Below, one piece after another: positions 16,673 to 23,671 of a stretch of DNA of 64,000 nt. The stretch is from Streptomyces sp. NBC_00247 (lineage in GTDB: Bacteria; Actinomycetota; Actinomycetes; Streptomycetales; Streptomycetaceae). The notes beneath the pieces were generated by a model. That model made no database searches. It was not told where the DNA came from and worked only from the letters and a program-made list of their open reading frames with translations. The position numbers were made by a program, and so were the translations under genes. The stretch spans positions 4,980,001 to 5,044,000 of the forward strand of contig NZ_CP108093.1 in the NCBI RefSeq assembly GCF_036188265.1, read 5' to 3'. Positions within the stretch are counted from its first letter, which is position 1; each line of letters opens with the position of its first letter.

Positions 16673-19203
16673 GACGCACCCGCAGCACCCCCGCACGGCC
16701 CCGCGGACTGCCCCGCTGGGCGGCCCCGGCGGCAGCGCTGATCTGCCTCTTCACCCTCGCCACGGCCCCCTCCTACGGAGTCGAGGCGGCCCAACGGCCG
16801 CAGGATCAGCACGCCGCCGAGGCCCCCCGGGCCGCCGCCCCGGCCACGTACACCAACCCGGTCACCGCCGGGACCGTCGACACCTTCCCCGACCCCGCGA
16901 TGATCCGGGGCAAGGACGGCTACTGGTACGCCTACGGCACCCAGAACCCGGTCTTCCAGACCCAGGGCGAGGACGGCGAGCGCATCCTGCCGATCCTGCG
17001 CTCCTCGGACATGGTGAGCTGGAGCTACGCCGGTGAGGTCTTCACCCCTCAGACCCGGCCCGCCTGGCTCCAGGGCTCGCGGCTCTGGGCACCGGACATC
17101 CACTACGCCTTCGGGCAGTACTACCTCTACTACTCCGTCCCCGGCCGGGGCACCGTCGGCCTGGTCACCGGCCCCACGCCCACCGGCCCGTGGACCGACA
17201 AGGGCGCGGTGCTGCCCACACCCAGCGGCTGCCCCACCGGCAGCATCGACCAGGCCCAGTTCACCGACACCGACGGAACTCCCTATCTCTACTGGGGCAG
17301 TTACGACACCATCTGCGTCGCGAAGATGAACGGCGACCGCACCCGCGTCGAAGGCGCCGTCACCCAGGTCGCGCGCGGCCGACGGGTCGAGGGCGGGTTC
17401 GTCGTCCGGCGCGACGGCTACTACTACCTCTTCTACTCGGACGCGGGCTGCTGCGACGGCGCGTACAGCGGCTACCAGGTGAAGGCCGGCCGCTCGACCA
17501 GCCCCACCGGCCCCTTCACCGACGACGAGGGCACCGACCTGATGGCCCTCGGCAGCAAGGGCGGCGTGGTCGTCGGAGCCAACGGCGACCGGTGGATCGG
17601 TCCCGGCCACAACGCCATCCAGACCGACCTGTCCGGTCAGGACTGGCTCGTCTACCACGGCATCCCCAGCGAGTCGCCCGACCTCGCCCCGGCCTCCGGC
17701 GGCACCCTCAAGCTGTCCCGGCGCCCGATGCTCATCGACCGGCTCGACTGGATCGACGGCTGGCCCGTCGTCCGCGCAGGTACCGGCCCCTCGGACACCC
17801 CGACCGCCGCACCCGCCACCACCTGGAGCGCCGGCGGCACCTTCGAGACCGGCCTGACCGGCTGGCGGACAAAGGGCGCCACCCCGGCCGGCTGGACCAC
17901 CGCCGGCGAGACCGACGGCCACGGCTACGTCCGGTACGCCCCCGCCCCGGGCTCCACCGCCCCCGGCTATCTGGTCTCCAACGGCACCGCCCCCGCCGCC
18001 GTCCGCGCCGAGGCAGACCTGAGGGTCACCGCCGCAGGGGGTGCGGCGGGACTGACCCTCGCCCACACCGACGCCGACAACCGGGTCGCCGTGTGGCTGG
18101 ACCGGGCGAAGAACGCCCTGGTCACCGAGGTCCGGGTGAAGGGCGTCGCCCAGGCGGACCAGCTGAGCGCCCTGCCCACCGGGTTCTCCTGGAACACCTG
18201 GCACACCGTCTCCGCCGAGATCCGGGGCACCCGGCTCACCGTGGAGGTCACCGGCGACCGGCTCCGCGACCCCGTCGCCGAGCAGACCCGCACCCTGCCC
18301 GCCGCGGCCGTCCACGCCGGATCGGTCTCCGCCGCCGCCAAGGGCGCGGGGGCCGAGGCCGACAACGTCGGCGCCACCGCGCTCTTCACCCCGGTCACGG
18401 AGCGGGCCCCCGTCGCCCGGCCCGGAGCCCTGCTCCCCGCCTACAGCGACGAGTTCGACACCACGGCCCTCCCCGGCACCACGTCCGGCTCCGCCTGGAG
18501 CTGGGTGCGCGGCCCCGCCGCCGGCACCACCATGGTGAACGGGGCGCTCTCCTGGCCCACCTCCGACACCGAGCTGTACCTCGGCGACAACACCGCCCCG
18601 GTCCTGCTGCGCCCCGCACCCACGGGCGACTACACGGTGGAGACCGAGCTGCACTTCACCCCCACCACCAACGCCCAGCAGGCGGGGCTGGTGCTCTACG
18701 AGAACGACGACCGCTGGTTCAAGCTCACCCACTCGGTGCTGCCGCTCAACAACGGCAACGGAGCCATGCTCCACGTGACCGAGTTCGGCAAGGAGGGCGA
18801 ACGCCCCACCACCACCCCGCCGACCGCGGTCGCCAACGCGCCGATGTTCGGCGGCCCGACCGCCGACACCCTCTGGCTGCGGCTCACCCACCACCTCGAC
18901 ACCGCGAACCAGGAGCACGAGGTCCGCGCCTCCTCCAGCCGGGACGGCGTGCACTGGACGCTGAGCGGGGTGTGGACGCTGCCGGTCAAGGGTGACCTCA
19001 GGATCGGTCTGATCTCCGACAACCACACGGGTGCGGTGGCCGACTTCGCGTACGTACGGACGTACGGGCCCGCCGCGACCACCCTCGCCCCGGCACGGCC
19101 GGAGGCGTCGAAACCCGCGCACGGGAAGCCGTCGCACGGGAAGCCCGCGCACAGGAAGCCCGCGGTGAAGCCCGCGGTGAAGCCCGGCCGGGCGAAGAAG
19201 TAG
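16669..19203 (+). CDS. Secreted GH43 glycosidase with C-terminal beta-sandwich domains
   Basis: An 844-residue secreted enzyme starting at ATG 16669 (ATGA overlap). After a Tat/Sec-like signal (about 1-41) comes a five-bladed GH43 propeller (about 60-370) with Asp75 in FPDPAMI, Asp143 in WAPDIHY and Glu241 in VEGGFVV as the expected catalytic trio, plus a GPGHNA turn. Two beta-sandwich modules follow (about 390-580 and 590-810; the latter DUF1349/concanavalin-like, with FDTTALPG and QQAGLVLYENDD). The end is a Lys/His/Pro repeat tail (KPAHGKPSHGKPAHRKP) that could bind cell wall or polyanions. Arabinan- or galactan-side-chain cleavage is the family's usual role. Confidence 0.9.
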   Translation: MRRTRSTPARPRGLPRWAAPAAALICLFTLATAPSYGVEAAQRPQDQHAAEAPRAAAPATYTNPVTAGTVDTFPDPAMIRGKDGYWYAYGTQNPVFQTQGEDGERILPILRSSDMVSWSYAGEVFTPQTRPAWLQGSRLWAPDIHYAFGQYYLYYSVPGRGTVGLVTGPTPTGPWTDKGAVLPTPSGCPTGSIDQAQFTDTDGTPYLYWGSYDTICVAKMNGDRTRVEGAVTQVARGRRVEGGFVVRRDGYYYLFYSDAGCCDGAYSGYQVKAGRSTSPTGPFTDDEGTDLMALGSKGGVVVGANGDRWIGPGHNAIQTDLSGQDWLVYHGIPSESPDLAPASGGTLKLSRRPMLIDRLDWIDGWPVVRAGTGPSDTPTAAPATTWSAGGTFETGLTGWRTKGATPAGWTTAGETDGHGYVRYAPAPGSTAPGYLVSNGTAPAAVRAEADLRVTAAGGAAGLTLAHTDADNRVAVWLDRAKNALVTEVRVKGVAQADQLSALPTGFSWNTWHTVSAEIRGTRLTVEVTGDRLRDPVAEQTRTLPAAAVHAGSVSAAAKGAGAEADNVGATALFTPVTERAPVARPGALLPAYSDEFDTTALPGTTSGSAWSWVRGPAAGTTMVNGALSWPTSDTELYLGDNTAPVLLRPAPTGDYTVETELHFTPTTNAQQAGLVLYENDDRWFKLTHSVLPLNNGNGAMLHVTEFGKEGERPTTTPPTAVANAPMFGGPTADTLWLRLTHHLDTANQEHEVRASSSRDGVHWTLSGVWTLPVKGDLRIGLISDNHTGAVADFAYVRTYGPAATTLAPARPEASKPAHGKPSHGKPAHRKPAVKPAVKPGRAKK

Positions 19204-19239
19204 GGACGGGAGAGAAGGGGCAAAAGGAGAGGACGTACG

Positions 19240-19281
19240 GATCAGGGCCGGCGCCGGAGACATCCGGAACCGGCCCTGATC
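19240..19281. terminator. Bidirectional terminator between GH43 and MFS genes
   Basis: A perfect 12-bp inverted repeat (GATCAGGGCCGG / CCGGCCCTGATC) with an 18-base loop lies between two convergent genes. Confidence 0.8.
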
Positions 19282-19303
19282 GGCTGTGCGGGGGTGGAGC
19301 GGG

Positions 19304-20881
19304 TCAGTGCACCGGCACGGTGGGCGGCTGCTGCTCGCCCTCCTCGGCGAGCCGCTCCAGACCGCTCTTGGTCTTCAGTGGCTTCTCCTTGACGAAGAGG
19401 ACCGCGACCAGTGCGAGCAGCGCGAAGGGCGCACCGGCGAGGAAGACGGAACCCGTCGCGACGCCGTACGCGTTCTCCACGATCACGCGGGCCGATTCCG
19501 GCAGGGTCGTGAGGTCGGGGATGGCCCCGTCGCCGCCGCCCGACGCGGAGCTGCCGAAGCCCTTCTCCAGCTCGGACGCGACCCGGTGGCTGAGGACCGC
19601 GCCGAGCGCGCTGGTGCCCACCGCGCCGCCGAGGCTGCGGAAGAAGGAGAGGGTGGACGTCGCCGCGCCGAGTTCGGCGGCGGGCACGTCGTTCTGCGCG
19701 GCGAGTACCAGGTTCTGCATCAGCATGCCGACGCCGATGCCGAGGACGGCCATGCAGGGCGCGATGACGAGGAAGGACGTACCGGCGCCGATCGTGGAGA
19801 GCAGGCACATACCGGCGGTCATGATGACGCCGCCGGCGACCAGGAACGCCTTCCACTTGCCGCGCCTGCTGATGATCTGCCCGGCGACGGTGGTGGAGAC
19901 CATCAGGCCGAGGATCATCGGCAGGCTCATCAGACCGGCGGTCGTGGGGGACTTGCCCAGCGAGATCTGGAAGTACTGCGACAGGAAGACCGTGCCGCCG
20001 AACATCGCCACACCGACGAGGAAGCTCGCCACGGTGGTCAGGGAGACGGTCCGGTTCCGGAAGATGCTCAGCGGGATCATCGGTTCCTGGACCTTCGACT
20101 CGACCAGGACGGCCAGCGCGATCAGAACGGCACCGCCGACGACGAGCGCGGCCGACGGGCCGGAGACCCAGTCGAACTTCGAGCCGCCGAGCGTCACCCA
20201 GAGCAGGAGTGCGCTGACCCCGGCCATGATGAGGAAGGCGCCGAGGTAGTCGATCTTCGCCTCGCGGCGGACGACGGGCAGCTTGAGCGTCTTCTGGAGC
20301 AGGAAGATCGCGAGCAGCGCGAACGGTACGCCGATGAAGAAGCACCAGCGCCAGCCGAGCCACGAGGTGTCGACGAGCACGCCGCCGATCAGCGGGCCGG
20401 CGACGGTGCCGACCGCGAAGACGGCGCCGAAGATGCCGGAGAACTTGCCGAGTTCACGCGGCGGGATGATCGAGGCCATCACGACCTGGGCGAGCGCGGT
20501 GAGACCACCGGCGCCGATGCCCTGGAGCACCCGGCTGATGATGAGCACGGTGACGCTGTGGGAGAAGCCGGCGACCAGCGAGCCGACGACGAACATCGAC
20601 AGGGAGCACTGGAGCAGCAGCTTCTTGTCGTAGAGGTCGGAGAGCTTGCCCCAGACCGGCACGGTCGCCGTCATCGCCAGCAGCTCGGCGGTGACCACCC
20701 AGGTGTACGCGGACTGGCTGCCGTGCAGGTCGGTGATGATGCGCGGAAGCGCGTTGGCGACGACCGTCGAGGCGAGGATGGCCACGAACATTCCGGCCAT
20801 GAGCCCGGACATGGCCTGGATTATCTGACGGTGGTTCATGGTTGAGGACACCCGGGCTTCGGGCGTCACGGCAGCGGACAT
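19304..20881 (-). CDS. MFS drug-efflux transporter, DHA2 (EmrB/QacA) type
   Basis: A 525-residue, about 14-helix transporter. The N-terminal LAGMFVAILASTVVANALPRI, motif A as GKLSDLYDKKLLLQ, and motif C-like GAVFAVGTVAGPLIGG are typical of H+-driven multidrug DHA2 exporters. The final ~25 residues are a cytoplasmic tail. It lies 106 bases downstream of, and on the same strand as, a TetR gene, so drug- or metabolite-inducible efflux is likely. Confidence 0.93.
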   Translation of the reverse strand: MSAAVTPEARVSSTMNHRQIIQAMSGLMAGMFVAILASTVVANALPRIITDLHGSQSAYTWVVTAELLAMTATVPVWGKLSDLYDKKLLLQCSLSMFVVGSLVAGFSHSVTVLIISRVLQGIGAGGLTALAQVVMASIIPPRELGKFSGIFGAVFAVGTVAGPLIGGVLVDTSWLGWRWCFFIGVPFALLAIFLLQKTLKLPVVRREAKIDYLGAFLIMAGVSALLLWVTLGGSKFDWVSGPSAALVVGGAVLIALAVLVESKVQEPMIPLSIFRNRTVSLTTVASFLVGVAMFGGTVFLSQYFQISLGKSPTTAGLMSLPMILGLMVSTTVAGQIISRRGKWKAFLVAGGVIMTAGMCLLSTIGAGTSFLVIAPCMAVLGIGVGMLMQNLVLAAQNDVPAAELGAATSTLSFFRSLGGAVGTSALGAVLSHRVASELEKGFGSSASGGGDGAIPDLTTLPESARVIVENAYGVATGSVFLAGAPFALLALVAVLFVKEKPLKTKSGLERLAEEGEQQPPTVPVH

Positions 20882-20987
20882 CGGCTGGCGTACCTCTGGT
20901 TTCTGATGGTGTGGCCGGCTCCGGGGAGCGGCGGACGGGCCGGCCCGGGGGCGGGCCGGCGGGGTGTGTGACGGCTCGACGTACCCG

Positions 20988-21593
20988 TCACTCGCCGAGA
21001 CCGGCGGCGAGCTCGTCGAACGCTTCGTCGTAGAGGGCCAGGAAGGCGCGGGACCGGCCGGTGGCGGTCCAGATCTCCACGGCGGCCCGCACGGTGGCGA
21101 TGGTGGCGTGCACCAGCAGCCGCGGGCGCAGACCGGTCTTGGGGTCCTGGCCGAGTCGTTCGGCCACCGCCGCGATCAGTGCCTCCTCGTCCGCGCCGCG
21201 TGCCGCGAGGAAGCGGGGGAAGAGCGCCGGGGTGCGGTCCAGCACGGTGCACTGGAGTCCCCACCGCTCCGGCGCGTCCTCGAAGTGGGCCAGTTCCTCC
21301 CCGAGGACTTGGCGGAGCACGGCGAGCGGGCCGAGGCCGGCCGGGGCCGAGAGGACCGCGGCGCGGGTCCGTGCGGCGCTGTCCGGGTCCGGTACGAGGA
21401 TCGCGTCGTCGAGGTGGGCGAAGTAGTTGAAGAAGGTCCGTACCGAGACTCCGACCGCCGCGGTGACCGCTTCGACCGTCACCTGGTCGAGCCCGTGCTC
21501 GGCCGCCATGCGCAGGGCCGTGTCGGCCAGCGCTTCGCGGGTCGCGCGCTTCTTGCGTTCGCGCAAGCCGGGCGTCGGGGGAGAGGAGGTCAC
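20988..21593 (-). CDS. TetR-family regulator of the MFS gene
   Basis: A 201-residue protein from GTG 21593. A longer reading from 21629 runs through the promoter and is rejected. The N-terminal helix-turn-helix is LRERKKRATREALADTALRM...VTVEAVTAAVGVSVRTFFNYFAH, and the ligand-binding C-terminal half is variable. With -10 TAGCAT at 21602-21607 the start codon falls at about +1, so the mRNA is probably leaderless. It is co-directional with the efflux gene and presumably represses both. Confidence 0.9.
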   Translation of the reverse strand: MTSSPPTPGLRERKKRATREALADTALRMAAEHGLDQVTVEAVTAAVGVSVRTFFNYFAHLDDAILVPDPDSAARTRAAVLSAPAGLGPLAVLRQVLGEELAHFEDAPERWGLQCTVLDRTPALFPRFLAARGADEEALIAAVAERLGQDPKTGLRPRLLVHATIATVRAAVEIWTATGRSRAFLALYDEAFDELAAGLGE

Positions 21594-21598
21594 GAAGG

Positions 21599-21629
21599 TG
21601 CATGCTATGCAAAAGTGCACAGTCTGCAA
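21599..21629 (-). promoter_or_regulatory. Promoter/operator of the tetR–MFS operon
   Basis: On the minus strand, TTGCAG (21629-21624) and TAGCAT (21607-21602) are separated by 16 bases, with GTG eight bases later. The region is dense in TGCA words, including the imperfect palindrome TGCAT-GCT-ATGCA at 21599-21611, which overlaps the -10 and is a likely TetR operator. Confidence 0.55.
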
Positions 21630-21810
21630 AGTTCATTCTTTCTGAGGCAATCCTGTGCTCCGGGCGATGAGTTCCCGGCGTGTGGGCCGTCTACCTCTAC
21701 GAGAGCGCGCGCAGGCGCGGCCAGGATGGCCGAGCCACCCGAGGGGACAGCCCCGGGGCGCCCGACCGCCGCCGAATCCCGGCGGCGGCGAACGGAGGAG
21801 TGGGACCACC

Positions 21811-22221
21811 ATGGAAAAGATGATCTTCGTGAACCTCCCGGTGAAGGACCTGGACGTCAGCAAGGCCTTCTTCGAGAAGCTCGGCTACCACTGCAACCCC
21901 GGCTTCACCGACGAGCACGCCGCCTGCGTCGTCATCAGCGACACGATCTACGCCATGCTGCTCACCGAACCGCGCTTCAAGGACTTCGCCACCAAGGAGA
22001 TCGCGGACGCCGCGAAGACGACGGAGGTCATGCTCTGTCTGAGCGCGGAGAGCCGCGCCGAGGTGGACGAGACCGTCGACGCGGCACTGGCCGCCGGAGG
22101 CTTCCCGGCCGGCGCGACCCAGGACTACGGCACGATGTACGGCCGCTCCTTCCAGGACCCGGACCACCACGTCTGGGAGGTCATGTGGATGGACCCGGCC
22201 GCGGTCGCCGAACGCTCCTGA
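21811..22221 (+). CDS. VOC-family (glyoxalase/extradiol-dioxygenase fold) protein
   Basis: A 136-residue protein from ATG 21811 with GGAGGAG ten bases upstream; extending to an upstream ATG at 21655 gives only Arg/Pro-rich non-protein sequence. The two beta-alpha-beta-beta-beta halves are visible (MIFVNLPVKDLDVSKAFFEKLGY; YGRSFQDPDHHVWEVMWMDP). It belongs to the PhnB/glyoxalase-like group common in actinobacteria, where members are metal-binding enzymes or antibiotic-binding proteins. The precise reaction is unknown. Confidence 0.88.
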   Translation: MEKMIFVNLPVKDLDVSKAFFEKLGYHCNPGFTDEHAACVVISDTIYAMLLTEPRFKDFATKEIADAAKTTEVMLCLSAESRAEVDETVDAALAAGGFPAGATQDYGTMYGRSFQDPDHHVWEVMWMDPAAVAERS

Positions 22222-22230
22222 CGCCCCCCG

Positions 22231-22275
22231 GGCCCCGGTTCGCGGCCCCGGGGCCCCGGTTCATGGCCCCGGTTC
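22231..22275. repeat. Three copies of GGCCCCGGTTC between convergent genes
   Basis: The 11-base word occurs at 22231-22241, 22252-22262 and 22265-22275, in the short gap between the VOC and SDR stop codons. The GGGGCCCC cores can fold into hairpins, so this probably acts as a shared terminator region. Confidence 0.6.
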
Positions 22276-23197
22276 ACAGCCCCGGGTACCGCACCCCGGT
22301 GAGCTGCTGGGACGCCGACCAGAGCCGCTCGCCCGCCACGTCGTCGCGGGTGCGGCGCGCCCGCCACGACGGAGCGGGCGCGCCGCGCACTCCCAGCGGT
22401 CCCGGGCCGGTGAACGAGTCGGGGCGCACGCCCGGCGCCGTGGCCGCGTACAGCACGGGCAGCGCCCCGGCCGTCGCGGTCTGGGCGAGCAGCAGATTGC
22501 CGAGCCCCATCACCCGCTCCCTGCCCCGCCGCCGTTCCAGCCGCGGCCCCGCCGTCGTCAGGTTGGTGGAGGCGTACCCCGGGTGGGCCGCCGCGGCCAC
22601 GATCGGCGATCCGGACCGGGCCAGCAGCCGGGCGAACTCGTGGACGAAGAGCAGGTTGGCGGACTTCGACGCGCCGTAGGCGATCCAACGCCGGTAGTGG
22701 TGCTCGCTGTTGAGATCGCCCATGTCGATGTCGGCCAGAAGGTGGAGCCCGCTCGACACGGTCACCACCCGCGCCTTCCCGGCGGCGCGCAGGGCGGGCA
22801 GCAGCAGACCGGTGAGGGCGTAGTGCCCGAGGTGGTTGACGCCGAACTGGGTCTCGAAGCCGTCGGCGGTCCGCCCGTACGGCAACGCCATCACGCCCGC
22901 GTTGTTGACGAGCAGGTCGATCCGGTCCGGGGCGTGCGAGGCCGCGAACTCCCGGACCGAGGCGAGGTCCGCCAGGTCCAGCGGTACGAACGCCACGTCC
23001 GCCTTGGACACCGCCCGCCGGATGCGGTCCGCCGCACCCTGCCCGCGTTCCTCGTCCCGGCACGCGAGCAGCACCCTGGCCCCGCGCCGGGCCAACTCCC
23101 GCGCCGTGACGAGGCCGAGGCCGCTGTTGGCCCCGGTGACCACGGCCGTACGGCCGCTCTGGTCGGGGATGTCGTGCGTGTTCCAGCCCTGGATCAT
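22274..23197 (-). CDS. Short-chain dehydrogenase/reductase
   Basis: A 307-residue NAD(P)-dependent classical-to-extended SDR. The cofactor motif is TGANSGLG (about 21-28), then NNAG (about 97-100) and the catalytic YGASK (Tyr/Lys about 169-173), with VSSG supplying the Ser. The RDEERG after the second strand suggests NADP(H). It is close to the 'oxidoreductase/protochlorophyllide-reductase-like' group, whose substrates vary. It is monocistronic and convergent with the VOC gene. Confidence 0.92.
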   Translation of the reverse strand: MIQGWNTHDIPDQSGRTAVVTGANSGLGLVTARELARRGARVLLACRDEERGQGAADRIRRAVSKADVAFVPLDLADLASVREFAASHAPDRIDLLVNNAGVMALPYGRTADGFETQFGVNHLGHYALTGLLLPALRAAGKARVVTVSSGLHLLADIDMGDLNSEHHYRRWIAYGASKSANLLFVHEFARLLARSGSPIVAAAAHPGYASTNLTTAGPRLERRRGRERVMGLGNLLLAQTATAGALPVLYAATAPGVRPDSFTGPGPLGVRGAPAPSWRARRTRDDVAGERLWSASQQLTGVRYPGL

Positions 23198-23302
23198 GCG
23201 CCCAGGGTACGACCGGTGCGCGCGGCCGTACGGTCCGGCGTCCGGGAACGCGGGAAGGCCGGTCCCGGACGCGTGGCCCGCGTGCGGGACCGGCCGCGGG
23301 CT

Positions 23303-23671
23303 CTACGCCTCCCGGAGCTCGAACGCCTCCACCGACACCTCGTCGTCGTCCAGGCAGGCGCCCGTCGCGAGGTCGAACCGCTGCTTCAGCAGCGGCGAGG
23401 CCACGAAGGGCCGTCCGTCGGCCGATCCGAGCAGCCCGCGCGAGAGGACGTACGCCCCCGTGAACGGGTCCCGGTTGTCGATCGCGTACGCCCGCCCCGC
23501 CCGGTCCGTGAACACCGCCACCTGGCGCCCGTCCGGGAGCAGCGCCGCCACCCCGCGCCCGGGGACCAGCAGAGAACGCTCGCAGAGGCTGAACCAGCCT
23601 CCCTCGTAGGCGAGTTGAACCATCGTGCCGAGGCCCGTCGTGGGTGCCTGGGCCGTCGTCGTCACCGTCAT
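23303..23671 (-). CDS. nirD: Nitrite reductase (NADH) small subunit
   Basis: A 122-residue Rieske-fold subunit without the iron-sulfur ligands (LVPGRGVAALLPDGRQVAVF...YAIDNRDPFTGAYVLSRGLLG), as in bacterial NirD. The ATG at 23671 overlaps the nirB stop by one base (TGATG), so it is translated with NirB. It joins NirB for cytoplasmic assimilatory reduction of nitrite to ammonium. Confidence 0.95.
   Translation of the reverse strand: MTVTTTAQAPTTGLGTMVQLAYEGGWFSLCERSLLVPGRGVAALLPDGRQVAVFTDRAGRAYAIDNRDPFTGAYVLSRGLLGSADGRPFVASPLLKQRFDLATGACLDDDEVSVEAFELREA

Noticed and set aside
11198..19203. Nitrate-import operon
   Set aside because: The permease/ATPase family includes nitrate importers, but the coupled sulfatase, ROK and GH43 genes argue for a sulfated carbohydrate.
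16513..19263. A 916-codon minus-strand open frame
   Set aside because: It is antisense to the GH43 gene, which has a signal peptide and catalytic residues; the shadow has none.
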